DNA of 64,000 nucleotides from Macrothele yani (lineage: Eukaryota > Arthropoda > Arachnida > Araneae > Macrothelidae), in NCBI GenBank assembly GCA_039090855.1, contig CM077006.1, forward strand, positions 48,245,336 through 48,309,335, in the 5' to 3' direction. Both the position numbers and the translations under genes were made by a program. A model generated the notes under the pieces. That model made no database searches. It was not told the DNA's origin and saw nothing but the letters and a program-made list of their open reading frames with translations. Shown here one piece after another: positions 22,536 through 33,669 of this stretch. Position 1 is the stretch's first letter. Each line of letters begins with the position of its first letter.

Positions 22536-23072
22536 ATGGTAATCGTAACAGTAAAGTGAAACGCACAACTTCAAAGATCATGAGTAATGTGTAATTGAGA
22601 TCGAAACAGAACAAAAAAAAAAAAAAGGAAGTATGGGCTACTGTACCTGCTTACCATTCATCTAGTGACATTCTTCCATCAGTACTGCATAAACAGACAG
22701 GACGTACTCTTCAGTAGGGTAGGTCCGCGGGTGGCCTAGTGTGCAACGTTCGTAACTGCCACGGAAAAAGGGCCTCAGGTTCGATCCCAGGCAGGCACGA
22801 AAGCTCGATCCACTAAATATCCACCGTGCATCGGATGAGCACGTTAAGTCGTCGGACCCAGAGTACTGGCCCCCGGTAATGAATAAGGGCGTCTTCCTCC
22901 CCCTTTCTACTTCGCTTCCGTGTCACTTTCCTATCGGGCGCTCTAGCCCAAATCCCCTAGTTTCCTATTTCTAAGGGTTGTTTAAGACCTGGGGTCAGAC
23001 ACTCCCTTCCTAAAATCCTCTACATAGGATCATTTGATCCTCAGTAGGGGTATATGTCCACCCTGCGCCTCA
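22536..23072. repeat. ~200 bp direct duplication, copy 2 (split by SINE-2)
   Basis: It matches copy 1 up to cttcagtagggt at 22720, is interrupted by SINE-2, then resumes gtatatgtccaccctgcgcc at 23050. Copy 1 therefore preserves the empty site. Confidence 0.75.
22722..23040 (+). mobile_element. SINE-2 copy, tRNA-derived
   Basis: The head gtccgcgggtggcctagtg (A box) and caggttcgatcccaggc (B box) is followed by a conserved body with gcccccggtaatgaataagg, tgtcactttcctatcgggcg and gacctggggtcagacactcc, and a tail of (gatc/atttgatc). The target duplication tcagtaggg is at 22711-22719 and 23041-23049. A second copy is at 45904-46210. It has no poly-A tail, unlike SINE-1. Confidence 0.85.
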
Positions 23073-23479
23073 AAGCATGTTTGGCATTTCCTTCTAGTCC
23101 TTTATTCCATGTTTCAAGGCATGATGGGAAACGGCTAGTCACTCTGACCCAGACACCATGCCACTGAGCAGACACAAATGACTCAAACATCGTTCCTGTT
23201 CTTCTTTGGTTAGTCGCCGTTCTTATAGCTTTTTTAGAAACCAGCCAGAAAAGATTAGTGTTAATCATCCTTCTAAATGACCACTTTGAATAACAAAGCT
23301 AAACAACGATTTCTGATGCGCAGGTTCACTCGTTTCCGTTCATTTCGTAGAAGCGGATAGAGCCGTTCGAGCAGATTTCAGCCCAATTTTTCTAACCCCA
23401 AGTAAATTCGTTCTAGCCAGTTAAAAGGTTAATAATAGTTACACCACTTCTACTTCCAGTAGTCTTGTATTCAGAAAAG

Positions 23480-24525
23480 CTGGTCTGATGTATCATATTC
23501 CACTGCTGAACGTAGGTCTCTCCAGAGTTTATTCCCATGTCACTATCCACAGCTTTTCTCTTCCATGTCATACCCACGCATTTTCTGATCTCGTCCTCTC
23601 ATCTTCTATGCGGTCTTCCTTTGCGGACTTTTCGGGCTCTTGATGTCCAGTGTACAATTACGTTGGTCCAGCAATTGTCTATTTTTTTGCGCTATATATC
23701 CAACTCATTTTCACTTTAGACGCTTTATCCTCGTGATGTCTGAAACTCCTCCCAGGAGTTTCATTTCCTATCTTTCGTAGTAATTCCACGCACACATTTT
23801 CTCATACCTCTTAATTCATCTATAACTTTCGGATATCTGATTTCATTCATTTCCAGGTGTCAAGTCTTGGTACCATATTTAAGAGCCGGAAGGATACACT
23901 GATTGCGTATCTTCCTTTTAAGGCACAATGGCAAATTACCATTTATGATTATACCGTTGTTCCAAAAGCAGTACAACCGAGCTTAACACTTCTCTTAATT
24001 TCTGCCTCGAAATGGCCATTCACTGAAATCCATTGGCAAAAGTAAACATAACCATCAAGTCCCCTCAGTCTCTACCGTTAACTAAGATCTCTATCTTATT
24101 GAAATCGTTGTATGCGATTTTTGTCTCATGTTTAGGCCTGCCTTTTAGAGTTCTTAGCAAGTTCTTGTACTCAGGAATGCGGATATGAAGGGCTATTTGC
24201 AAAGATCACAATATTCTCAGCGAATCGAACGTTTGTCGCGTTTTAATCTCCAGACCTCCGCAGTCATTTTGCATTGAGAGGAAGGTGCTCCAAAGCAATG
24301 ACCTGAAATGTTTGAGAAATCACCCTTTTGTACTCTTCTTCAGAGTCTAATGCTTTTAGTTGCTCTAAACAATCGAACTTTTGCCACCACATTTTCACAA
24401 AAAAATGTGTCGAAATTCCTAATGTAGGTGTCTTCTATGTCACAAGACTTCAAGGAATCTGCAACACTTGACGCTTCTACCGAATCAAAAGGCGTCTCGT
24501 AGTAAATGAAAGCCATTCACAAAAC
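23480..24525 (-). pseudogene. Old LINE reverse transcriptase fragment
   Basis: On the minus strand, scattered in different frames, are a PFDSVEASSV motif-A-like piece near 24480-24510, EIKRSVKLGCTAFG near 23970-24005, NQCILPALKYGTKT near 23875-23915 (the LP..YG.ETW block after the RT domain), and a terminal VQQWNM near 23495-23515. Their order and spacing match the C-terminal half of a non-LTR reverse transcriptase. The fragment lacks the endonuclease and is full of stops. It is a different family from the LINE at 2.2-5.4 kb. Confidence 0.7.
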
Positions 24526-24529
24526 TTTT

Positions 24530-24695
24530 TTTGCTGGGGGGGGGGTTAACGTCCACCGTGAGCAATTCAATGGCCTGTAAGCAGTTGCACGTCTGTAATT
24601 TAGGATCACTATCTATTTCCAGGAGAGTGAGAGAGAGAGAAAGAAAAAAAGAGAGAGAGAAAGTGACTATCCATGCCGCACTCGGGTTACATAAA
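24530..24695 (-). mobile_element. SINE-1, diverged antisense fragment with GA-rich insertion
   Basis: ttaacgtccaccgtgagcaa, ttcaatggcctgtaagcag and taatttaggatcact match the reverse complement of the SINE-1 3' half. A (ga)n stretch at 24627-24662 replaces the middle. Ends at catgccgcactcggg. Confidence 0.65.
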
Positions 24696-24897
24696 TGTAA
24701 CTTAGTGACTATGAACTATATACATTCAGTAGCCTTGTACCCGGAAAGGTTGATTTGATATACACTGCCATTGAAATAGAGATAGGAGTTATGCAAATTC
24801 CTGGCTGTTAATCCCCCATTAACGCGCGTGCCCTGCCGTAACTGCGGTTAAATACAGCAACCGCTCACAGCTTCCCCAATAGTGATCGATTACAAGC

Positions 24898-26172
24898 GTG
24901 ATAGGTAAGACGCGTGATTTGGATGTTTTTGAGAGAGGGCAGATGGTAGGTGCCTACAGGATTGGGTCACCCCGTCTCGGAAGTTGTCGACACGCGGGGT
25001 TTTTCTGTGTTGCTGGGTCCATGGTGTTTCGGGAATACCAGATTTCTAGCAAAAGAACGAGCTCCCGAATGAAGTGCAGAGGTGTACCAGCCTTGGCAGT
25101 TCATGGTGTACGCCGTCTGTGCCGCATTGCTCGAGCTGAGAGGCGCAAGACAATATTACAAATCACCATCGAATTGAACAGTGGATCAAGTCACCATGTC
25201 AGTGCAAGCAAGGACAATTCAGTGTACTCTTAAAAGTCTAGGATTTGGGAGCGTCAGGTTCACAAGAATCCCACGACACCGGGCTCGACGCCTTGCTTGG
25301 GCAAAAGAACACCGACACCGGACCACAGATGGAAGAGAGAGAACTTGAAGTGATAAATCCAGATTTAAACTGGATCGAGCCCACAGGACAGTGCTCATCT
25401 GACGCTAAGCTCACGAAGCCATGGTCCCTTCATGTCAAGTTGGAACAATACAGGCTGATGGTGGCTAGTGATGGTATGGAATGTCTTAAGCTGGAATGCT
25501 TTGGGACTTTTGGTACTTGTACAGTCGACTTTGAGTGCCCCAAATATATATGTGAACTTCCTAGCCGATCATTTACACCCTGCCGCCCCGGTGGCGCAGT
25601 GGTCTAAGGCGCTGGCCTCTGAGCATTCGTCCGTAAGGGGTCCGGGTTCGAATCCCGGTCAGGCATGGATGTTGTGTTTGTCTTACGGCACTGGCTCTCT
25701 CCTTCCCTGGAACCAGTGACCCTAAATTAGGGACGGGCGACTGCTTATAGCCCATTGAGTTGCTCACGGTGGTCGTTAAACCTCCAATCAAAAAAAAAAA
25801 AAAGAAAAAAAAATTTACACCCATTCATGCCCAGCATGCCTCCCAGTGAAAATGGTGTTTCCAGCAAGATAATTGACCATCTCACAGATTACACCTGTCT
25901 ATTGCATGGTTGCTAGATCATTGAAGTGAATTTGAAACACTTCAGTGGCCACCTAGAATCCCAGATTTAAACCTCACCGAACATATTTGAGATACCGTCG
26001 AATAGGCTGTTCGGGAACATATCCCATCGGCTACGAACCTGAGCGATTTATGGACAGCTTTGGAAAAGGTATGTCTGGCGATATCTGCAGAACATTTTCA
26101 CAATATCGTGGAGTCCACGCCTCATCGTGTGTCCGGCGTCATTAGGATAAGAGGTTGCCCAACGCGTTACTA
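24898..26172 (+). pseudogene. Tc1-like transposase (element I), heavily decayed
   Basis: It starts MIGKTRDLDVFERGQMVGAY. HTH remnants and an IPRHRARRLAWAKEH piece follow. A WGAF-type core is lost, and the SINE interrupts the region before GVFQQDN-PSHR (second Asp). IPDLNLTEHI retains the Glu, and it ends PHRVSGVIRIRGCPTRY with TAG at 26171-26173. Many stops. No activity possible. Confidence 0.75.
25581..25812 (+). mobile_element. SINE-1 copy in Tc1 element I
   Basis: Full-length copy with A and B boxes and an A-rich tail. Perfect 10-base target duplication atttacaccc at 25571-25580 and 25813-25822. Confidence 0.95.
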
Positions 26173-26277
26173 GGCAGGTATCTTTATATTCAATGGCACT
26201 TCAGTGTATATTACATATGCAAATTGTATAAATATGACACTTTGTAGATAGAAATACCTGAAATCATTATATATATA

Positions 26278-27480
26278 CACACACTGAAGTGCCAAAATTA
26301 ATAGGATAGTAGTATGCAAATTTTAACCGGCACTGTCGTCGTATAAAGGCTTCGACACACGCCGCAATTTTTATGAGTTGTAATATCGTGAGTCAGGTTG
26401 AACAACCGCCAGTAGGATTATGGTAAGCCGTCTTGAATTAATGGAGTTTGAACGAGGCATGGTAGTGGGAGCCAGACGGATGGGACATTCAGTTTCCGAA
26501 GTTGTGCGAACATTCAACATTCCTCGATCCACGGTGTCACGTGTGTACCGAGAATACCTCATGGAAGACATTACCACCCTCCGTGGACAGCGCAGTTGCC
26601 GACCACGGGTGCTGAATGACCGTGATCAGTGGCGTCTGAACAGGATTGCCCATGCTAACAGACAAGCGATACTGACTCAAATAACATCCACATTCAATGC
26701 AGGAGGTACCAGAGACATATCCATCAGGTCAGTGCAGCTTAATTTAGTGCGAATGGAGTAAGGTAGCAGAATACCCACCAGAGTGCCTTTAACACCATGA
26801 CATTGGACACAGTGCCTCACCTGGGCTCGTGAACATGGTAATTGGATCCTGGAAGACTGGCAACACGTCACGTGGTCCAATGAGTCATGCTACCAGTTGT
26901 TACGAGCTGATGGTGGGGGTTCGGGTTAGGCACAGACCCCACGAGGCCATGGGACCCAAGCTGTCAACAAGGCCATGTGCAAGCTGGTGGTGGTTCCATA
27001 CATGAGTGGCGTGTCTTAACGTAGCATGGGTTTGGGCCCTCTGGTCCCCGTAAATACATCATTAACTGGTACTCGCTTTGTTGCTCTGCTGGGTGACCAG
27101 CCCTTCATCATGGACTTCATATACCCCAACTAAGATGGGACTTTCCAGGCGAACAATGCATCCATGTCATCGGCCCCAATTTGTCCAAAATTGGTTCGGG
27201 GAGCATTCTGGATAGTTCCGGCCGATGGTGTGGCCACCAATTTCGCCCGACATGAACCCATTAGGGCACTTATGGGACGTGGTGGAAAGGTCCATTCGCA
27301 CCCAAGATCCTGCACCTACAAATACCAGGGAACTGTGGGCAGCTGTTCAGACGGCATGGCTCAACATCTCTCCAGAAGTCTTCCAGGCACTTGTGGAATC
27401 AATGCCACGTTGAGTTGCTGCACTTCGCTGGTCTAGAGGAGATACTAGGTACGTATCTCATGACTTTTGGCACTTCAATG
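26278..27480 (+). mobile_element. Tc1-like element J
   Basis: The left end cacactgaagtgccaaaa and right end ttttggcacttcaatg are inverted, flanked by TA (26276-26277 and 27481-27482). 1203 bp. It lies only 71 bp from element I and belongs to a related family. Confidence 0.85.
26420..27440 (+). pseudogene. Tc1-like transposase (element J), two catalytic residues lost
   Basis: MVSRLELMEFERGMVVGARR begins a clean 113-residue N-terminal domain with GHSVSEVVRTFNIPRSTVSR (HTH). The WSNESCYQL segment has Asn in place of the first catalytic Asp (codon aat). SPDMNPLGHLWDVVERSI has Gly in place of the catalytic Glu (codon ggg). The end reads VFQALVESMPRRVAAL. Stops and frameshifts fall between the domains. 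Confidence 0.85.
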
Positions 27481-27609
27481 TATGTATATCGGTACATACA
27501 TATATAAACAAAATCAGCATGGTAGGTTAACTCACACAGACAGATATCTTACATGCAGCTAACTAAAGAATATGCTCATTTTCATTTCTGTGCCTACATT
27601 TGTTTTGTT

Positions 27610-27760
27610 TTTTATTTCCGGGTTTAATTACTACTGTGGGGAATTACAAGGGCTATAAGCAATTGCTCGTCCCTAACTTAGGACTACTCGTTCCAGGGAC
27701 GGAACAGAGTGAGCACCAGCCGACAAATACACCAACAACCCTCGAACCCGATCCCAATCG
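27610..27760 (-). mobile_element. SINE-1, diverged antisense fragment
   Basis: ggctataagcaattgctcgt, ccctaacttaggactactcg, ttccagggacgg and tcgaacccgatccc match the reverse complement of SINE-1. It precedes the 21 bp minisatellite directly. Confidence 0.6.
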
Positions 27761-27772
27761 GACAGTTGGGTA

Positions 27773-27812
27773 GATCACTGCCCCACCAGTAGATCACTGG
27801 TGGGGTAGTGAT
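27773..27812. repeat. Hairpin at edge of minisatellite
   Basis: agatcactgccccaccagt pairs with actggtggggtagtgatct, with one mismatch and a very short loop. A related gatcactggcccaccggt occurs at the other edge of the minisatellite (28073-28090). Confidence 0.7.
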
Positions 27813-27815
27813 CTG

Positions 27816-28065
27816 TCCAACTGTCCATTGCATCTGCCGAACTGTCCATTGCATCTGCCCAACTGTCCATTGCATCTGCCCAACTGTCCATTGCATCTGC
27901 CCAACTGTCAATTGCATCTGCCCAACTGTCCATTGCACCTGCCCAACTGTCCATTGCATCTGCCCAACTGTCCATTACACCTGCCCAACTGTCCATTACA
28001 TCTGCCCAACTGTCCATTACATCTGCCCAACTGTCCATTGCATCTGCCCAACTGTCCACTGCCCC
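27816..28065. repeat. 21 bp minisatellite, about twelve units
   Basis: The unit caactgtccattgcatctgcc repeats with a few variants (caattg, ccattac, cacctg). Because 21 is a multiple of three, all frames stay open and read as Leu-Pro-Asn-Cys-Pro-Leu-His or similar. This is a repeat artefact, not a gene. Confidence 0.9.
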
Positions 28066-28099
28066 ATCTCTTAGATCACTGGCCCACCGGTGCAGCGTA

Positions 28100-29989
28100 A
28101 TCTTAGTTCAAAAGAGTTTTATTCGATCCGGTTTAAATGAAGAAATAGACGGCTCTGAAAAATTTTGAATCTGTTTCTTTTCTGACGTGAACATATATGG
28201 AATTTGTATTTTCAGATGCATAATAAATTCAATACCTGAAATATTGTGGAACCTGGTTTCTTTAGTTTGTTATAACTCTCGAATCTGGAGTGCCAAGAAA
28301 ATAAAAAGATAGAAAATGGCACATGTTGTGTTATGGGGTAAAATTAAATTAAACGATAATTTTTGTGACATCGCGCGCTAAAACGTTAAGATTAGTTTAA
28401 TTAAAAAATAATATAATATATATACAATAATAAAAGTACATTAATGAAACGATCTTTGTAGACTTTTGAAGTTTTGTTTGGTACACTTTCCTCAAAGCAC
28501 AGCCTGAAGAAATTTTGTTAACCTCCAATTTTAGAGCAACTTTCGAATGAATTGTATTCAGTTTTACTCGATATTGTCTGTACTTGTCGAAAAACATTAA
28601 CAGAACATTTACGATGAGGTCATAGTAACTCACAACCATGGTGTCAGTCTCTTGCAAGGTGATATCGATAAGGAAGACAAAAGGCAACGCCAGTTCGTGA
28701 CAGATTACTAGAACTACGTATTTTTCACATGAGTCGTCGCTCTACGAACAATCCTAATGCATTTCAAAAAATGGTTAACACAGGTAAGAATAACATAACT
28801 CACAATCACACATTAAAAAATCCAAAAGAAAGTAAAAAGTATCTTCGTCAATAATCACAGAATCATGAGGAGCTGAGACTACTGGCGTCATCTTGTGTAG
28901 TTTCTTCTCAAAACTTGAAATGACTAAGAGTCAATTTCTATGGAGTAGACACCATTTGACATTTGTTTTTAATTTTCTTTCTTTTTCTACTTTACGAGAT
29001 GCTTGCTAGCACAACACTTGAGCACGAGGTTTGATGGCAGCCCTGGACTGGATAATGAGCTTTGTGTGATTGGTTCATTTACAAGTATATATATATAAGT
29101 TATATATACACAGACACACATATAATATTCTTTAGTTTCTTAATTTTTTTTAGCACCGTTCGTTTTTTTTTCTGTTTTGTTTTTATTCTGTTATTAGTTT
29201 TGCCCTATGAGAGTTTTAACTATACATAGAAGGGGTAGAAATAAAAACAAAAGCATCAGAGAAGAGTTTGATCTTTGATCAGTTGAGCTTTGTGGAACAA
29301 AGTTGCTGCTTCGGAAATCACATCGTTTTTTTTTTTGTTTTTTTTTTTTAACCGACGAAAATCAGAACTTCAGGGTTTTTCCTTCCTTCACTTTCTCACT
29401 TTTGTGTGCTTCAGGATGAAAATAAATAGAAAGGCACCATACGAGGTTATTTCATCAAAATATCGACAGACATGAGAGTTTACCCTATTTTCAGTATGTC
29501 ATCATGCTGAGAGCCTATATAGACTTTGTGGCATATATATTTAAATTAACCTTCCTTTTTGAGTTTCTGTTCGTATGTGAATTAATTTACTTCTTCGGTA
29601 TGTTTCTTTCTGAACGGCACTTTAAAACCTCCGAATTTTTCTTATGCTTTTTAGCAACGACTGACAGTGAGTCAGAGGTAAATAGAAAGCTACGTCCAAT
29701 GTAAAGGGCGTGTGTGTGTGAACATTAGACGACATGCACAGTAGATTCTCGGTTATACGTTTTTCTAGGTGGTAGTCTTAAAAATGCATAAATGTAAAAA
29801 AAAAAAAACTTATTCTGTAAAAAAAAACCTTATAAATTTCAAAATGTTAAATACTATTGTATAATTTATGCTTTAAAGGAGTACAAGATGTTCCTTAATA
29901 ATGATTTATTTAAAGTTAAATTTTAGCGGTGAAAGAAAAAGAAATGTTACAAATTATAATATATTTTATCGTTATAACGATAATATATA
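28100..29989. other. AT-rich DNA, no gene supported
   Basis: A 96-residue minus frame at 28397-28687 has no recognisable motif. The cctgaagaaattttgttaac and tttggtacactttcctc words near 28480-28520 resemble foldback element ends. (ta)n tracts lie at 29087-29110 and T-runs at 29325-29352. Confidence 0.45.
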
Positions 29990-30128
29990 TACGAGGGTTG
30001 TACAGAAAGTAATGCAAAAGTAGGCATACCTTTTTTATTAACTGACCGAGGTCGCTCAAATTGCACAAGTGGGTAGAGTAACTAACTCTTCCTTTATAGT
30101 GACTCTTCTTCTTCATTGCAGGTAAATA

Positions 30129-30222
30129 ATGGATTCCAAGCAGAAGCAACGACGAAATAATGGACTCCAAGTAGTAGCAAGGACGAAATAATGGATTCCA
30201 AGTAGAAGCAACGACTTTCTTG
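30129..30222. repeat. 31 bp x 3 repeat around mariner K start codon
   Basis: atggattccaagcagaagca and near-identical copies begin at 30129, 30160 and 30191. The period of 31 places the three ATGs in three frames, and TAG soon follows in copies two and three. Confidence 0.8.
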
Positions 30223-31209
30223 ACGAAGGAAGGGTGCAGGCTGTCCGACATCCACAGAAGGCTACAGAATGTTTACGGAGATGACACCATTGACAAGAGC
30301 AATGTGCACAGATGGATGAAGAAGTTTAAAGAAGGGGAAACCAGGATTGAAGACAAACCACGCAGTGGGAGACCATCATGTGAGACCAATTACACGAATC
30401 TTCAGCGAGTGGATGGATTGATTCGCGCGGAGAGACTAGTCACAATCCGTGAGCTTGTTGCACAGCTGGACTGTGGTCACAATGCCATACAGAAAATGGT
30501 AGAAGACTTGGGGTATCGGAAACTGTGTGCAAAGTGGGTACCCGGCAGTTAACATCGATTTGAAGGAGAGAAGGGTGGAAGTCTGCTGGAAGCTTTTGAA
30601 GCCAACGAAGGCACGTTGTTGTTTTTTTCGATCTTGTAACAGGGGATGAAACGTGGGCGTATCTTTACGATCCAGAAATGAAGAATCTATCTATAGAATG
30701 GCGTCACACCTTTTCACCAAGGAATAAGAGCCAGCGATCAGCACAGAAAGTCATGGTGACTGTTTTTTGAGATGACAGGGGTGTCATTCTCCTTGATTTT
30801 CTGGAACGTGGCCGTACCGTGACCAGCGAGCGGTACATTGAGACACTCAAGAAGCTTAGAGAAGCCGTAAAGAGGAAGAGACCGAACAAGAATCTGAAAA
30901 GGATCCATATTCACCATGACAATACGAGACCACACCATCTTTGCCAATAAATTTGGCGATCAGCATATTAGGCTGGTCTCTGGTCCCCATGCACCGCACA
31001 GCCCAGATCTGGAGCCCTCCGACTTCCACCTGCTCGGTCCAAAGAAGGAAAGTCTCCCGGGACAACGATTTGATGACACAGACGAGGTAAAAGTAGCTGT
31101 GAAGAAGTGGGTAAAAACAGTCCACACCTGAATGTTTTCAAAGAGGATTCGAGAGTTGGGTTCACCAATGGCGCAAATACATCGCTTGGCCTGGAGACTA
31201 TGTTGAGTA
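30160..31209 (+). pseudogene. mariner transposase (element K), decayed
   Basis: The intact N-terminal piece is LTKEGCRLSDIHRRLQNVYG, then NVHRWMKKFKEGETRIED, SGRPSCETN and the HTH region ELVAQLDCGHNAIQKMVEDL up to AKWVP. The first catalytic Asp segment is shifted (GDETWAYLYDP-like). The second Asp region HHDNTRPHH is in another frame, and HSPDLEPSDFHLLGPKKE carries the third. The end reads FESWVHQWRKYIAWPGDYVE, with TAG at ~31207. Start-codon sequence is triplicated (31 bp x 3), each copy with its own ATG. Confidence 0.8.
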
Positions 31210-31322
31210 GTACTTTTGTATAGAGGAAGAGTTACTTTACCAACATGTGCAAGTTGAACTACCTCTGTCAGTTAATAATTAAGTTATGCCCACTTTTGCA
31301 TTGCTTTCGGTACTGTCTAGTA

Positions 31323-33669
31323 GGCTGAAATGTGCTTAGTAAATAGTCTAGCTTGCAAGATCACCTAGTATTTCTGAGATATCGAGAAATCACTGGGGTG
31401 TTTAGGAATTATCCCCAACATGCTATTTAATCTTAAAAGCCTTTGGCTTTTTACGAGAGCTTTTACACAACAGTGAAATAGCATTATCTTCAGAACGTAT
31501 TCAAGACATTGCTCGCCTTGTGGGTCATTGTTGGCTCGTACGGATCATCGCTCTTCGCACGATAAAACAATTTACTAGCTATAAATTCCCCTGGAAGATT
31601 CCAGCTGTAATTCATCATAGGTTAGCTAATATGCGAACTCTTGATTAATATTATACTCCGTGTTTCGGAAGAACGTGATAAAGAAATCGCATTTGAGGAA
31701 AAAGCGTCCTCACAAGAATCACTCTTCCTGTGTTTGAAAATCATACTAGGAAACCATATTCAGAATTTAAAGCAAAACCATCTAAGATGTCGAATGGCAT
31801 ATTAAAAGCCATGAAGTTCCACAACAGGATTTTGCGAAGGCATTGTTTTCCAGGATTTTCTGAAGTCCAGCGACAGATAGTTTTACCTGTACGGCATATT
31901 AAAAAGTATAACAGGATATACAGAAACCTGTTTATAGAAAGGAGAGGTCCTTTAAGACTACGATAGTCAAACCAAGAGCTAAAGAATAAAGTTTTAGACC
32001 ACAAGTGTCATCTTCGGATTCCAGGAGAGTTTCTACTTCCTAATCTCTGCACTTTACATATCCCGAAGCGTCATTATGGAAATTTGAATGGTGACTTTGG
32101 AACACCCCAACACAAGTTTGAGTTAACAGAACGTGCATTTGACATGTGAAGCTGTGAACTCAAATCTAAAAAGAGACCTGGTATTCAAATGTGTCAGCTG
32201 ATCAGCAAACTAACTAGTACTTGTGTATGTAGAGTTAACAGGCCTTTGTTCGTCCTACGTTTGACCTGTTAATCTACTAATTCGAATCTAACAGGAGACT
32301 TGTTAACAGCGCGACACTACGGGTGGGTTTCAGCCCACAACACATTTTCTTTGAGCCCACCTAATATTTAGCTGTTAGATCATACGGCTGGTGCAACCGT
32401 CTAAGATTTTAGGGAACTTGTATAAATGTACCTGGATTTTTCAGTGTTTGTACTTCTGAGAAATGGATAAGGGAGTTCTCTGAGCGAAAGCTTAAGAGAG
32501 TAGTAGAAACACACCATTTTGTAATTTTTGTAATTATAGTTTAGAAGATGTGTGTGTGTGTGAGAGAGAGAGAAATTCCTTTTCAGGTTGCAAACAAAAA
32601 TTCATAAAAAGACTTATGATAGAAACAAAAAAGAAAGAAAAAACTACGTAAGTAAGCTAAGCTACAATTGCCAATAAATATTAATAGTAACTTGCCATAG
32701 AATTTCGTATCCATGGTTCCCATATAAATTGAATAAATAGTACGTACAATATGCACCTGAAAACGCTTTTGACTAGGGATAACTTTATCAGCGCCGTGAA
32801 AAAGTTCGCATAAACGGAATTTTTTACCAAAATGTCTGCATAGTACTTCAAACTTTATGCCACAATCGTGCTTAGCCCCCCCCCCCGATAGCCCACCCAA
32901 TTCTGAGTTGCTGGCGTCGGCCTTGCTTGTTCTTCAAATGTGTTGGCTGATAAGCAGAGAAACAATTACCTGTACAAGGGAGGTCACACATTTGCCTTTG
33001 TCCGTTCTACATTTGACCTGTCAATCTGTTTTCGAATTTAACAAGAGACCTGTTAATTAGATGTGGCTGCTGAAAAGGTGGCTTACTAGTGCTTTTGTAA
33101 GGAGAGTTTACAAATTTACGTTTTCCGATTAGTCCGGAAAGGGCGCTTTTAACTTTACCAACGTGCTATTTAGCAATTGCGAATCCAGTTAGTTGCCATT
33201 TGATCTATGGAACAAGGAGGATATAAAGGAACACATAGGGTTGTTCTTCTTCGAAAGGAGCATTACTACTAAATTTCTAATACATCCAAGAATATACAAA
33301 ACCGCTTAGATCTCTCTTGTAGGTTTTGTAGGGAGTATACCTAAATCTGAAATCATTTGCAATTACTGGATGATTAATTAGAACCTACTTCTCAGTTTCC
33401 ATCCCGTTGTACATAAATGAAAATGAGAATTCACGAAACGTACTGGAAGTTTTTTTCTATTCTGGGTCCATGAATCGATTCTCATGATGCTATGAGAGAC
33501 ACGTTCAAGATGATTTAACGCACCGAAAATGCTTTTAACATTTCTTTTAGTGGTATTTTAAAAACTTTTCACAAAAGACCAGATTTTTTATATGCATAAT
33601 TTGAAAATAGCCACATTACTTTTGAGATGGTCTTTTCTGTGGTAAAGTCCACATTGCATCTGCCATTAA
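31323..33669. other. Unassigned DNA with a diverged direct repeat
   Basis: No gene was recognised. A ~125 bp segment (tttgacctgttaatctact and acaggagacttgttaac) at 32188-32312 recurs at 32936-33060, with a further partial piece to ~33130. A (gt)(ga) microsatellite is at 32548-32573 and a C-run at 32877-32887. Confidence 0.45.

Larger units (their letters stand above)
24763..26206 (+). mobile_element. Tc1-like element I with SINE insertion
   Basis: It lies between TA at 24761-24762 and 26207-26208. The right end tggcacttcagtg and left end cactgccattgaaa share an imperfect inverted core. The right-end sequence is nearly the same as that of neighbouring element J. It is 1444 bp including a 232 bp SINE-1. 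Confidence 0.75.
29992..31320 (+). mobile_element. mariner element K, full length
   Basis: cgagggttgtacagaaagta (29992 onward) and the imperfect complement ctttcggtactgtctag (to 31320) are flanked by TA at 29990-29991 and 31321-31322. A 12-base inner match (ttttgcattgct against agtaatgcaaaa, one mismatch) supports the pairing. 1329 bp. Confidence 0.85.

Noticed and set aside
27684..28100. Open frames on both strands with repeated Trp-Ala-Asp or Cys-Pro-Leu-His motifs
   Set aside because: They are translations of the 21 bp minisatellite, which is open in every frame. There is no start context, splice site or conservation signal.
28397..28687. 96-residue minus-strand frame with a hydrophobic C-terminus
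   Set aside because: AT-rich sequence with no motif. It overlaps words resembling foldback element ends.
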